DNA of 64,000 nucleotides from Methanosarcina siciliae T4/M (GTDB lineage Archaea > Halobacteriota > Methanosarcinia > Methanosarcinales > Methanosarcinaceae). The notes beneath the pieces are model-generated. The model had not been told where the DNA came from. It made no database searches and was given only the letters and a program-made list of their open reading frames with translations. How positions within the stretch are numbered: the first letter of the stretch is position 1; every line of letters begins with the position of its first letter. Location: positions 3,472,001-3,536,000 of the forward strand of contig NZ_CP009506.1 of the NCBI RefSeq assembly GCF_000970085.1, read 5' to 3'. Shown piece after piece: positions 35,407-45,032 of this stretch. The position numbers were made by a program, and so were the translations under genes.

Positions 35407-36147
35407 TTATCTGAAGGCTGGAACACTACGATTAATTGCTTCTTCACTTTCACTTATGTTCTCATGTCCGCATATAGTACACTTATAATATCTTCTGATT
35501 ACTCGCTTATTTCCAATTTCTTTTATATCGGGTATCTTGAATTCTTTAACCGTTCCTATTCCACCGCATTTTTTACACTCAATACTTTTCAGATGAATTA
35601 TAGGCTTCATTTCCCCTTTATTTATAAATATATCCCCAGGCCCTTCCCTTGTATCAATGTTCCCGCAGTACCTGCACTTCCAGTGTCTTGTGACCGTCAG
35701 GGTGTAGTCTCCACGATCGCTCGTTTCCTTCAAAACCGGCTCGCCTACTTCTTCGCAGGCAAGCTTCTTGCCACACTTTCTGCAAAAAGTATCCCGGTGG
35801 TATTCCAGTACATGCTGTATGAATAAAGAGAAAATGAGTGGAACCATAGATGTCGTTATGCCCAGAACATACAACAAGTCAGGTGTTTCAGTTTTCAGGA
35901 AGTTTATTGCAGTGCCCAGAGCCATAGTTATAGAGAGAAGGATGAAAACTTTGCTCATTCTTTTAAGGGTTTTTTCATCAAAAGCATTTATTAAAAAAAG
36001 GGAAACACTCTTAAACCTGTGTTTCTTTAACCCGACTGTGCCGATAAATGTATGAGCATTGAGAGATTGTTCACAGCTATTATTTTTAAGGTATTTCTTT
36101 TCTAACAGATAATTTTCGAGGTTAATAAACTCAGATTGACGGTACAA
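35407..36147 (-). CDS. Membrane protein with zinc ribbons
   Basis: A 246-residue protein: a soluble N-terminus of about 65 residues, two membrane helices (FILLSITMALGTAINFL, YVLGITTSMVPLIFSLFI) and a cytoplasmic tail with three cysteine-pair motifs, FCRKCGKKL, KCRYCGN, then ECKKCGGIG and KCTICGHE. These likely form two zinc ribbons. I know no function for this combination. Directly upstream of its promoter lies a 14-bp tandem repeat array (36184-36249). Confidence 0.65.
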   Translation of the reverse strand: MYRQSEFINLENYLLEKKYLKNNSCEQSLNAHTFIGTVGLKKHRFKSVSLFLINAFDEKTLKRMSKVFILLSITMALGTAINFLKTETPDLLYVLGITTSMVPLIFSLFIQHVLEYHRDTFCRKCGKKLACEEVGEPVLKETSDRGDYTLTVTRHWKCRYCGNIDTREGPGDIFINKGEMKPIIHLKSIECKKCGGIGTVKEFKIPDIKEIGNKRVIRRYYKCTICGHENISESEEAINRSVPAFR

Positions 36148-36183
36148 TTCAAAAGCGCCTCTATCCTTTTTTAGTATTATTTA

Positions 36184-36250
36184 TACTACTTTTTTTGTAC
36201 TACTTTTTTTGTACTACTTTTTTTGTACTACTTTTTTTGTACTACTTTGG
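36184..36250. repeat. 14-bp tandem repeat TACTACTTTTTTTG
   Basis: Four exact 14-bp units run from 36184 to 36239, followed by a partial unit TACTACTTTGG. On the minus strand the units read CAAAAAAAGTAGTA and end about 37 bp upstream of the leftward gene's ATG. Slippage-prone poly-T tracts could alter promoter spacing. Confidence 0.8.
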
Positions 36251-36527
36251 TGTACTCAGTCAATTGTTAAAAAAATTGCGATTTTAATCGACATCGTTAT
36301 CTGTTTTAAATAATTATCCAAGCTTTATTTAGCCAGTATTCTAGAAGATATAGAGGGTCTTAGTTAGTGATCAAAAGATAATTAAGAGGTACAAAAAAGA
36401 AAAAAGAACGGTAAAATAATCGGTTTTAAGGAAGGGTTTCTATCGTTTTCCTTCAAAAAAGTCTGCCGGTATGCCTGAAACCTTAATGGCATACCAGTAA
36501 TTCTTCTTTTCAGCTAATTTAACTCTT
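36251..36527. other. Spacer with no supported feature
   Basis: The bases between the tandem repeat and the end of the large TPR gene carry no gene. A run of GAAAAAAGAA type purine sequence is the only compositional oddity. Confidence 0.4.
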
Positions 36528-39500
36528 TTAAACCTCATCAGGCTCCGGAACATACCAGTTTTCAACGTCTGTTGTATTTTTCTGGTTGTCTTCAGGTTCT
36601 GGAACGTACCAGTATCCTGTTTCATTAGTTTCGGCAGTGTTCCCACGTCCCTCTCCGGAGGAGGTATTGGTTAACTGCTGAGGAGCTTCGGTTATGTTGT
36701 TTATGCTGGCATTTTCAGAATAGTTTCCTTCTCCTTCGTACCATCTTACAGGCAGAGAATAGTTAAGGTCACTTCTGTATGTTTCGGGGATAAAGATGCG
36801 AGTTCCCCTGTTCTGAAGAGATGGAACAAAGCCAGGGTCGATAGCATCAAGCTTTGTCTTACATGCCGAAGCGTCCTCGTATTCTTTTATGCGGTAGTGC
36901 GCAAAACGCTTGTTATAAAGGACAGACGGTTCATTGGGGTTGATTGCAAGAGCACTATCATAAGAATTGATCGACTCATTAACCTCTCCCATTACATTGT
37001 ATAGATACCCTTTATTGTACCATGCCGTTATGCAGTCTGGTTTTAATTGCACCACTTTATCAAAGCATTCAACGGCAGCAATGTTGCTACTTATAGCGAA
37101 ATTAGCGCATCCTTTGAAGTACCAGGCTGCAGCATTGTCTGGAGCATACTCAATGGCTTTGTCGTAGCTGGCAATTGCTTCCTGATATCTCTCCATTTTA
37201 GCGTAAGCAAAACCCTTGTTATTTATCGCATCGATATTTTTCGGGTCAAGCGCAAGAATCTGATCATAACAGGCGATTGCGGCTTCGAAATCTCCCATCG
37301 CTTCCAGAGCCTTGCCCTGTCGGTACATTATCTCTCTGTTCTCAGGCGTCATCAGGAGAATCTCCCCATAAGTTGAAGCAGCTTCTTCATACCTCCCGAG
37401 TTCTTCAAACAAAGAGGCTTTCTCAGCCATTACCTTTGAATTGGAAGGGTCAAGTTGCAGGATTCTGTTGTAGTCTTCAAGGGCCTCTTCCTGCTTTCCG
37501 GATCTTCTCAGAGCAAAAGCTCGGCCATCCAAGGCCTCTATGTTTTCCGGCTCAAGTTTGAGAAGAGGGTTGAAACAGGCAACTGCTTCCTCGTACCTGC
37601 CAAGATTTACAAGGGCTTGAGATTTTCCCTGTAGGGCTTCAGGATCACTGGAGTTGACAGCAAGTAACTGGTCGTAGTAAGCAACCGCTTCTTCCGATCT
37701 TCCAAGAGTATTCGAGATAGAAGCCATCCCATACCAGGCATTGCTCGACTGAGGGTCAAGATCGAGAGCTTTTTTGTAACACTCCAGAGCTTCCTCGCTT
37801 CTTCCGAGTTTGTCAAGGGCAGAGCCTTTCTCATACCAGGCTTCGGTGCGTAAGGGGTTAATCGAAAGAGCCGTATCGTAAGCATACAGGGCATCCTCGT
37901 ACATCTCAAGTTTGCTGTATGTTGAAGCTTTGCCGTACCAGGCTGCATCGTAACTGAATTCCGGACTCAGGTCATCAAAGTACTCTGAAAAGTCCGAGCT
38001 CTCTTCAGAACTTGAATATTTGTAGCCCAGAAGATAAGACCAGAAGCCTCCTGAAATTGCATTTTTAGGGCTGACTTCTGGGTCTTTCCCCTCAGATGAA
38101 TTGGGAGTTGAATCCCCATACAACTCTTCCGTATCCTTGTTCAATCTGAAACGGGCAATAGAATACCCGGGATTTATCCGGAGAGCCTGACTGTAGCAGT
38201 CTGAAGCTTCCTGATACCTTTCCAGCTGGTCAAGAAGAAGACCCTTGTTGTACCAGATTTCAGCACTATCAGGGGCTGCGGCAAGAACTTTTTCATAGCA
38301 TACAAGAGCCTCTTCATAGTCTCCTGTTTTTGCCAGGGCAAAAGCTTTGCCGTACCATGCAAGTGTATAGTTTTCATCAAGGTTTACAGCTTTATCAAAA
38401 TTTTTTGCGGCATCTTTGTATTGCCCAAGTTTTGAAAAATCGTATCCTTTCCTATACCAGACTTTCGCATATCCGGAGTCCAGTTTCAGGGCTTTATCAT
38501 AGCAGTCAGCAGCTTCTTCATACCTGTTAAGTCTGTCAAGGTCCTGGCCTTTCCTGTACCAGACCATTGCGTGTCCTGATTCTGTCTCCAGTACACTATC
38601 ATAACATTCAAGAGCAGATTCGTAGTTTTCGAGTTTATCAAAAGCCAGTCCTTTGTCGTACCAGATTTTAACTGCAGAAGATTTAAACTCGGGAACTTCA
38701 GAATACCCGGGAAGTGAAGAATCATAAGCATTAAACTCTTCGAGAAGAGCATCTCCAACCTCCTCCACCTCAATTCCTGCATCCGGATTAAGGGCTCTGT
38801 CATAGCATGTTATTGCAGCGTCGTAATCTCCCATCGCATTAAGCACGGAACCTTTACTGTACCATGCATCAGCGTTATCAGGACTGTAAATGAGAATCTC
38901 TTCATAGCACTGCAGGGCCTCTTCGTTTCTACCAAGCTGCTCGAGACAGAAACCTTTCTTCTGCAAGGCACTGAGGTTTTCAGGCTCTGAAAGGAGGACA
39001 AATTCGTAACAGGTCAGGGCATCCTGATACATCTCCATCCCCTCAAGGTCTACGCCTTTATTATACCAGGCCTCCGTAAGGTCAGGATTGAGGGAAATTG
39101 CTTTGTCGTAACATTGTATTGCAGCTTCATAATCTCCGGACATATCATACATTATTCCTTTCTGAGTCCAGAGTTCAAAATCGTCAGGAGTAATGTTAAG
39201 TGCTTCGTCAAAACACTTCATTGCTTCTTCGTAGTTTTCAAGCCCGGCGTAAGCTTTTCCTTGCATTTTCTGATTTTTGGACGCGTTGGAGCCCAGGTCA
39301 ATTGAACTATCATAAGAAGCTAATGCCTCCTGTTCCAGACCGAGTTTCTCAGAGGCAAGGGCTTTCTGGAACCAGACTCTGGAAAGATAGCTGTCCGTAG
39401 CAAAACTTTTCTCATAACAATTGAGAGCCTCTACATAATTTTGTGTCTGAAGATATTCATTGCCTCTTTGATACCAACCCCAGGAAGAAGCCGGGAAGTT

Positions 39501-39875
39501 TTCAAGAGCTCTATCATAGCAGTCAATAGCTTCTTCGTATCTTTCGAGCGATGTCAGAGCACAACCCTTTCCATACCATGCCATTGAAGAATTCGAATCC
39601 ATTTCAAGTGCGTCGTCAAAACATTCAATAGAAAGCTCGTATTCTTTAAGAGAATAGAGATTATTGCCTTTATTTAACAGGCCTTCTACAGAAACAGGAC
39701 GCTGCGCAAGTACCTCTTCAAGTGAGGGAGGAGAAACAGGCTCGCCATCCCCTACAGTATTCTGCTGATCCTCCATTGCTCCTGCTACATGTAAAAAACC
39801 TTCGCTGGCAGATAAACTACAAGCCAGGAGAATGAAGAAACAAGCAATCAGGTAAATTTTTTTAATTGAGCTCAT
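36528..39875 (-). CDS. Very large secreted TPR protein
   Basis: A 1115-residue protein. An N-terminal signal peptide or anchor (IYLIACFFILLACSLSASEG) is followed by more than twenty TPR units of the form AWYxKGxALxxLgrYEEAlxCYDxALxldP. Two spacers interrupt the array (around residues 370-400 and 610-640, the latter with poorly repeated acidic sequence). The C-terminal 110 residues are non-TPR, asparagine- and threonine-rich, with YWYVPEPED and NWYVPEPDEV near the end. This tail could be a surface-exposed or glycosylated region. It is probably extracellular and a scaffold for protein contacts; nothing points to a specific partner. Confidence 0.85.
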   Translation of the reverse strand: MSSIKKIYLIACFFILLACSLSASEGFLHVAGAMEDQQNTVGDGEPVSPPSLEEVLAQRPVSVEGLLNKGNNLYSLKEYELSIECFDDALEMDSNSSMAWYGKGCALTSLERYEEAIDCYDRALENFPASSWGWYQRGNEYLQTQNYVEALNCYEKSFATDSYLSRVWFQKALASEKLGLEQEALASYDSSIDLGSNASKNQKMQGKAYAGLENYEEAMKCFDEALNITPDDFELWTQKGIMYDMSGDYEAAIQCYDKAISLNPDLTEAWYNKGVDLEGMEMYQDALTCYEFVLLSEPENLSALQKKGFCLEQLGRNEEALQCYEEILIYSPDNADAWYSKGSVLNAMGDYDAAITCYDRALNPDAGIEVEEVGDALLEEFNAYDSSLPGYSEVPEFKSSAVKIWYDKGLAFDKLENYESALECYDSVLETESGHAMVWYRKGQDLDRLNRYEEAADCYDKALKLDSGYAKVWYRKGYDFSKLGQYKDAAKNFDKAVNLDENYTLAWYGKAFALAKTGDYEEALVCYEKVLAAAPDSAEIWYNKGLLLDQLERYQEASDCYSQALRINPGYSIARFRLNKDTEELYGDSTPNSSEGKDPEVSPKNAISGGFWSYLLGYKYSSSEESSDFSEYFDDLSPEFSYDAAWYGKASTYSKLEMYEDALYAYDTALSINPLRTEAWYEKGSALDKLGRSEEALECYKKALDLDPQSSNAWYGMASISNTLGRSEEAVAYYDQLLAVNSSDPEALQGKSQALVNLGRYEEAVACFNPLLKLEPENIEALDGRAFALRRSGKQEEALEDYNRILQLDPSNSKVMAEKASLFEELGRYEEAASTYGEILLMTPENREIMYRQGKALEAMGDFEAAIACYDQILALDPKNIDAINNKGFAYAKMERYQEAIASYDKAIEYAPDNAAAWYFKGCANFAISSNIAAVECFDKVVQLKPDCITAWYNKGYLYNVMGEVNESINSYDSALAINPNEPSVLYNKRFAHYRIKEYEDASACKTKLDAIDPGFVPSLQNRGTRIFIPETYRSDLNYSLPVRWYEGEGNYSENASINNITEAPQQLTNTSSGEGRGNTAETNETGYWYVPEPEDNQKNTTDVENWYVPEPDEV

Positions 39876-40464
39876 TAAATACCCCGATTTATTCTAATGA
39901 GTTCCTGTGGTAAATTTTCATAAGCAGTCTATCAGTATCCTTTAAGGTTACTCTTATAGTTTCCTGAATGACGTAAATAAGAACATTCAGGGATGAATGT
40001 GACTATATAATTTTTTTTGATTATCCAATAGATAGTTTGTCCAGTTCAAATCGATCCTCATCCCTATAATTTCTCAGTAGATACTTACTTAATTCTAGGA
40101 ATCCCTTCCTTATATAATTTATGCAGTTTAAAAAGGAAGTGTCAGGTTAAATGTGAGAATTATTAGTTGTCACTATTTTTTAGGGCTGATAAACCCATCT
40201 AATTTCCGTGTTTTTTTGGATGTTTAATTTCCGGTTAACTGTTAAATTCACAGGAAAATGTTGAATTTATAGCGGATATTCATGGTGTTTACAGATAGTG
40301 TTAGGTTCCGGTAAATTGCAAGGTTTATATCTTAAAGGGGATTAAATTCTCTTACTATTGTTTGGAGTAATAAATATTATTATTTAAAACGCAAAAACCT
40401 TTTCAGTACAAAATTTGCAAGATATGCATAAAGTATATACCTCAACATTTCTTATTGCAGAAGC
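39876..40464. other. Divergent spacer between TPR and HD genes
   Basis: No gene is seen in 589 bases. Several TATA-like tracts occur, for example TTATATAATTTATGC near 40110-40124 facing left or right, and ATAAAGTATATACC near 40429-40442, about 25-35 bp before the HD gene ATG and a good promoter candidate for it. Confidence 0.45.
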
Positions 40465-41271
40465 ATGCAGAAGGAAGATCTGGATTATTTTCGGGAATGG
40501 TTTTTCGAGTATGTTAACAGATTCTTTTCCTCCGACTCTTTCATCCGGGAAAATATTGAGCTAAAGATCGAACACACTCGCAGAGTTTGTGAAAATATCC
40601 TTTTAATTGCAAAATCTGAGAAAATAAGCGAAAAGGAATGCATTCTTGCCGAAACAATAGCTCTGTTCCATGACCTTGGTCGTTTTGAGCAGTTCACTAA
40701 ATATAACACTTTTAACGATTCCGAATCGGAAAATCATGCGGTTCTGGGTGTGAAAATTCTGAATAAAGAAGGAATTCTGACTCGTCTTCCCGGAAATGAA
40801 ATAAGGCTAATCCTGAAAGCTGTAGAATATCACAACCTGATGGAAATTCCGGGAGATGTGGCCCTCTCCGACAAACTTCATTTTTTCTGCCGGCTGATAA
40901 GGGACGCGGATAAGATTGATATCCTGAGGCTTGCCAGTGAAGGGTATGCAGAAGAGGAAAAATGTCGTAACCCGGCACTTGAACTATATCTGCCTGATAC
41001 AAAAGGGTATTCGGAACCCATGGTATCAGAGATCCTGAATAACCGGATGGCGAGAATTGAGGACATGAAAAACAGAAACGACATTAAACTTCTTCGCCTG
41101 AGCTGGATTTTTGACCTCAATTTTCCTGTAACTTTTACTCTCCTTAAAGAGTACGGTTATCTGGAGTCAATCATATCCTCCTTACCTGAATCAAAAGAAA
41201 CGGAAGTTTTAAAAAAGCATCTTGAAAAATATCTGGATACAATAGAGTCAGAAGCCAGAAGTTTTTCTTAA
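40465..41271 (+). CDS. HD domain protein (metal-dependent phosphohydrolase)
   Basis: A 268-residue soluble protein with the HD signature: IEHTRRVCENILLIAK (first H), ETIALFHDLGRFEQF (HD pair), then AVEYHN and LIRDADKIDIL (final D). All metal ligands appear present. HD proteins hydrolyse phosphate esters or anhydrides of nucleotides; the substrate is unknown. The ATG follows a likely TATA box by about 25-35 bases, so the leader is short. The gene ends just before a repeat element shared with 44762. Confidence 0.85.
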   Translation: MQKEDLDYFREWFFEYVNRFFSSDSFIRENIELKIEHTRRVCENILLIAKSEKISEKECILAETIALFHDLGRFEQFTKYNTFNDSESENHAVLGVKILNKEGILTRLPGNEIRLILKAVEYHNLMEIPGDVALSDKLHFFCRLIRDADKIDILRLASEGYAEEEKCRNPALELYLPDTKGYSEPMVSEILNNRMARIEDMKNRNDIKLLRLSWIFDLNFPVTFTLLKEYGYLESIISSLPESKETEVLKKHLEKYLDTIESEARSFS

Positions 41272-41410
41272 TTTGGGTGTCGTTTTATCGGGCACTTTTT
41301 ACTGGCTGGCGGGCCGGCTCAGATCCGATGCGGCAGAGGGAAAGAAAACTGAAAGCTCCTATCCCCGGCCACCGGGGTAGATCAACTGAGTAATCAGGAC
41401 TCACCAAAAT
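41268..41410. repeat. Conserved intergenic element, copy A
   Basis: This about 140-bp block aligns along its length with 44762-44900: both begin TCTTAAT, have TTTTTACTGGCTGGCGGGC versus TTTTTCATTGGTTGACGGC, GGGAAAGAAAACTGAAA versus GGGAAAGAGAACTGGAA, and GGGGTAGATCAACTGA versus CGGAATAGATCAGCAATGA. Copy A has a perfect CCCCGG-CCA-CCGGGG hairpin. It could be a small RNA family or a decayed mobile element. The strand is uncertain. Confidence 0.5.
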
Positions 41411-41483
41411 GTCCATAAATTTAAAAATGTGAATTAGACCATTTTTCTGGAAATATCGGTTAAGTAGTACTTGTTGGAGAAGA

Positions 41484-42380
41484 TTATTCAATGTATCTTC
41501 TACCATATTCATTACCAAGACTACGCCGATAATCCGAACGTATCTGGTTTCTCGACTGTTCTTCTAGCATTAACTCAAAGGAATCTTTTTCGGTTTCTTC
41601 CTGGTTGCAGGGTTCTTTTTCTTCGTTTTTTGGCCCGTAGTTAACCGCCCTTAAGCCGGAAGGCTGGTCGATGAACTCAACCTCAATTCCAGTAAGGTTC
41701 CGAAGCCTGGGACATAGGGCTTCCATACCCGGATTTTCCGTTGCATAATGGCTTGCGTCTATCAGGCAGAGATCTTCGTATGCCCGGAGAATGTCATGCT
41801 TAAGTTCGGATGATATAACTGCATCAACCAAGTTTTTCCTTGCGAGTTCGAGATATTCGTTTCGAAAGCCGCTACCCCCTATAACCATTACCTTACGGAT
41901 TTCTTCCTTTTCCCCGGCATACATAACAGGGGTCTGAAGGCAGTCCGAAACATGGGTTGCCAGTTCAGCTGAAGAACAGGGTTCGATTTCTCCCATCCTG
42001 CCAATTTCCGTACTCCTTATATTTTTGAGCCTCAGGCGGGCTGCAAGGACGTCGTTAATTCCCCCTTCAGCTCTATCGTAATTGGTGTGCATGCTGTAGA
42101 GGGATATGCCATTTTCAAGAGCAATTCTGAGGGAATCTGCCAGATATTTCGAAATAATGTTTACAGGATGAAAAATGAGGGTATGATGAGTGATCAGCAT
42201 GTCTGCTTTCATTTCCGCGGCTTTTTTAAGTACGTAAGAGTTGGCATCCAGAGCAACTGCTATCTTTTTCACGTCACCCTCAAGCCCAAGGATCAAACCA
42301 ATTCGACCTTTATCAAAATCATCAGCAAGCTCGGGTGGAGCTATCTCTTCAAGGATCTGTATAATTTTTTTAAGTTCCAT
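41484..42380 (-). CDS. NIF3 family dinuclear-metal protein (GTP cyclohydrolase I type 2-like)
   Basis: A 298-residue NIF3/YbgI-type protein: VALDANSYVLKKAAEMKADM, LITHHTLIFHP (metal-binding HH), SLYSMHTNYDRAEGGINDVLA, and later LIDASHYATENPGME, where H and E complete the dinuclear site. Length and motifs are normal up to residue 245. The last 50 residues are a charged extension (EEKEPCNQEETEKD) not usual for the family. GGAGG precedes the ATG. Biochemical function of the family is unsettled. Confidence 0.88.
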   Translation of the reverse strand: MELKKIIQILEEIAPPELADDFDKGRIGLILGLEGDVKKIAVALDANSYVLKKAAEMKADMLITHHTLIFHPVNIISKYLADSLRIALENGISLYSMHTNYDRAEGGINDVLAARLRLKNIRSTEIGRMGEIEPCSSAELATHVSDCLQTPVMYAGEKEEIRKVMVIGGSGFRNEYLELARKNLVDAVISSELKHDILRAYEDLCLIDASHYATENPGMEALCPRLRNLTGIEVEFIDQPSGLRAVNYGPKNEEKEPCNQEETEKDSFELMLEEQSRNQIRSDYRRSLGNEYGRRYIE

Positions 42381-42931
42381 TGAAAAACCTCCGGAAACCG
42401 GAAAAATTTGAAATCGATAGTTTTACCAGTCAAAATTTAGGCAGTCAGAATCAAATATCAGGTTATCAGGATTCAAATTAAGTGTTTATGGCATTTAATC
42501 CCAGCCCTGAGTTCGAATTTCATCCATGAATTAAAACTTTTCAACAGAACAAAGGTTCCATTCTTAAGAAGCTGGTCCCTTTCAACAAAATATTCCAGAT
42601 CATTGCCAAAAATTAAAATACAATATATGAAGATATTTTATAGAGATATATGCAAGATATTTCAAAAAGATAAAAATCTAAAATTCACATCCATTTAGTT
42701 ATCATCGGAAAAATATAAGCCATATAGCAATTATTTTAAGTGGAATTTGCTGGGGGCAAAATCCATGATACATATAAATATAGTAAGACCGTTTGACAAT
42801 TACTTTTTAAATATATACAAAAATCGATAATTAAAAAATATTGGTTAAACCGCAAATCTACACAGGCTAAAAATGTACGTTTCCGTTGTCCGGATCCGAT
42901 GTAATCAGCATCAAAGTTAAGGAAGGTAACC
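42381..42931. other. Divergent spacer upstream of a surface protein gene
   Basis: No gene. CATATAAATATAG at about 42772-42784 is a strong TATA candidate for the rightward surface protein gene, placing its start of transcription near 42805 and leaving a leader of over 120 bases. The long leader may be regulatory, but I see no known RNA motif. Confidence 0.5.
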
Positions 42932-44536
42932 ATGACTAAAAGGATTGCTTTGATTGTATTGCTTGCCGTTTTTGTTTTCTCTACGTTCTCGATGGTTGCT
43001 CTTGCGACGGATGAAGTGGAGTGGGTGGAGAAAAAGAATGATGCAAAACTTTATTGGGGAGATACGATAACCGTAGACGGTTACGAAATAAAAGCAGAGG
43101 ATTTCAACGAAGATAAGATGGTCTTCGTTTCGATTTCAAAGGACGGGGAAAAATTAAAGGCTGCTCCTTTAACGGCAGGGATGGAATTTGAATATGACGA
43201 CGAGATAAAGGTTTATGTCCAGAAAGTGGATCCAAACTATGAAGTCATCAAAAAGAACGGAAAAGAGTTCAAGACCGGAAACTGGAATCCTTATGCCGAA
43301 CTGGATATTCTTATTAGAGGGAAACCGAATTTTGACATAGATGTTGACACCGAAAAAGATACATACGACTCTAAATCTACGGGGGATGGCAGAATCGATG
43401 TGTCGATAACGGTTAAAAATGACGGAGATGCTAAGGCTGAAAACGTTGCGTTGACTGTTGATACAGCCGGACTGGAAGTGCTCAGTGGAAAAACGAAGTA
43501 TACATACACAAAAATTCTTAAAGATGAGACTGTTGAGCCTATTACTCTCACACTGAAAACGCCTACTCCCTGGGAAGATACAGATTTCAAAATAATCGCA
43601 AAAACTACATGTGAGGACATTAAGGATAACAAATATGAACATTCGGGTTCCAAAACAATAAAAATCGAAAAAAAATGGGACCTTATTATTACAAAGAGTA
43701 CTACAAAAGAACGCCATATGGGAGAAACGGTATATGTTTCAGTCAATGTTCGGAACGGAGGGCTCTGCGATATAAATGATATCGTCCTTAAAGATTCGAT
43801 CGTTTCCAACATGCATCTCCAGAAGGATACAACACTTGAAAAGACGTTTTCTCTAAAAGCCGGAGAAAAAGCTGAAGATGTTTTTGAATACACCCTCATT
43901 CCGGAAAAACCCGGAGAATTTACCTTCCCGAAAACCGTAGCTACCTTCACCCTTGCAAACGGGGAAAGCAAAAAAGTGGAATCCGAGAATTCGGAAAAGA
44001 CAAAAATTTACGGGCCCCATATTGAAATCACGAAAACCGTTGATAAAAAGCAGTTAAATCCTGGAGACAAACTGACTGTAAAGGTTACTGCAAAGAACAA
44101 TGGAAATGTTGACGCAAGTGTAAAAGTAACCGATACCGTACCTTCCGAAGCTAAACTTATAAGCGGAGAAACAAGCTTCAGCCAGGTTCTCGGAAGTGGC
44201 GGTGGCTCAAAGACCATCACTTACGTCCTTCAGATGAACAAAGAAGGGGAGATTGAGATTCCTGCCTGCAAAGCAAGTTTCTTCGATCTCGACAAATATT
44301 CAGGAGAGGTCTACTCAGGGACTTCCGTAGTTAATGTGGGAACAACAATTACCCTTGAAGGAAGCAGTTCACAAACGGAAAGTTCAACCGCATCCAACCA
44401 GGAAAAAGAGGATTCGAGCCAGGTGAGTACAGGTGAGACTGAAGAAGATTATGGAGACACTCCAGGATTCAGTTCCCTGCTTGCTGTAACGGGAATTCTG
44501 GCGGGTACGGGGCTTCTGAGAAGGAGACGGGTCTGA
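42932..44536 (+). CDS. PGF-CTERM surface protein with CARDB/DUF11-like domains
   Basis: A 534-residue secreted protein: signal peptide IALIVLLAVFVFSTFSMVAL, a beta-rich first region (S-layer-related type, residues 28-125), then three immunoglobulin-like CARDB/DUF11 domains (VSITVKNDGDAKAENVALTV, VSVNVRNGGLCDINDIVL, VKVTAKNNGNVDASVKVTD), a Ser/Thr-rich linker, and a C-terminal DTPGFSSLLAVTGILAG...RRRR sorting signal. PGF-CTERM tails are processed by archaeosortase A. GGAAGGT precedes the ATG. It is a cell-surface component, perhaps glycosylated, of the envelope. Confidence 0.88.
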   Translation: MTKRIALIVLLAVFVFSTFSMVALATDEVEWVEKKNDAKLYWGDTITVDGYEIKAEDFNEDKMVFVSISKDGEKLKAAPLTAGMEFEYDDEIKVYVQKVDPNYEVIKKNGKEFKTGNWNPYAELDILIRGKPNFDIDVDTEKDTYDSKSTGDGRIDVSITVKNDGDAKAENVALTVDTAGLEVLSGKTKYTYTKILKDETVEPITLTLKTPTPWEDTDFKIIAKTTCEDIKDNKYEHSGSKTIKIEKKWDLIITKSTTKERHMGETVYVSVNVRNGGLCDINDIVLKDSIVSNMHLQKDTTLEKTFSLKAGEKAEDVFEYTLIPEKPGEFTFPKTVATFTLANGESKKVESENSEKTKIYGPHIEITKTVDKKQLNPGDKLTVKVTAKNNGNVDASVKVTDTVPSEAKLISGETSFSQVLGSGGGSKTITYVLQMNKEGEIEIPACKASFFDLDKYSGEVYSGTSVVNVGTTITLEGSSSQTESSTASNQEKEDSSQVSTGETEEDYGDTPGFSSLLAVTGILAGTGLLRRRRV

Positions 44537-44570
44537 AAGGCTTAAAAAGTTAAATAAGAGTCCGAATTTT

Positions 44571-44585
44571 CCCGGTTTTTCCGGG
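44571..44585 (+). terminator. Short GC hairpin after the PGF-CTERM gene
   Basis: CCCGG-TTTTT-CCGGG lies 35 bp after the stop codon. It may mark the 3' end, although the T run sits in the loop rather than after it. Confidence 0.35.
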
Positions 44586-44761
44586 AGTCCTTTAGAGTCC
44601 TTTATCTTCTTAACTATCCTTTTTCGCCCGGTTACTTCACTTCCGTACTGCTAAATTCCAGTATCTTCTTTCCTTAATTTTTTCCCGTATTGAAAGACGG
44701 TTTTCAGGGTTCCGGGAAGTGTTCCCTTGAACGAGGGGACATTTATTCAGCTTATTATTTC

Positions 44762-44900
44762 TCTTAATCGCGTGTTGGTTTACAGGTTATTTTTCATTGG
44801 TTGACGGCTGGCCCGGAATAAGTTCGGCGCAGGGAAAGAGAACTGGAATATTTCCTTTGGGATTCCGGAATAGATCAGCAATGATTGTACTGCCTGCTCA
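44762..44900. repeat. Conserved intergenic element, copy B
   Basis: Partner of the block at 41268-41410. It shares the AACTGGAA and ATAGATCAGC boxes, and TTCC/GGAA takes the place of the GC-rich hairpin of copy A, which hints at a maintained structure. It lies 130-270 bp upstream of the DHH gene, on either strand. Confidence 0.5.
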
Positions 44901-45032
44901 TTAGGATAAAAAAGATAAAATTAACAATCAGAACGTAGAACTTCCATAAAACCGTTGAATAAAATAGAAAATCAGGTGCCTTATAAAGGAGCGCGAAATA
45001 TACCATCTAACAGAAGTAAAAGGAATCGAAAC

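Noticed and set aside
41285..41518. 77-codon minus-strand frame through repeat copy A
   Set aside because: The related copy B does not keep the frame well, so an RNA or repeat explanation is preferred.
43169..43971. Minus-strand frames of 182 and 226 codons opposite the PGF-CTERM gene
   Set aside because: Antisense shadows of an intact signal-peptide-to-sorting-signal protein.
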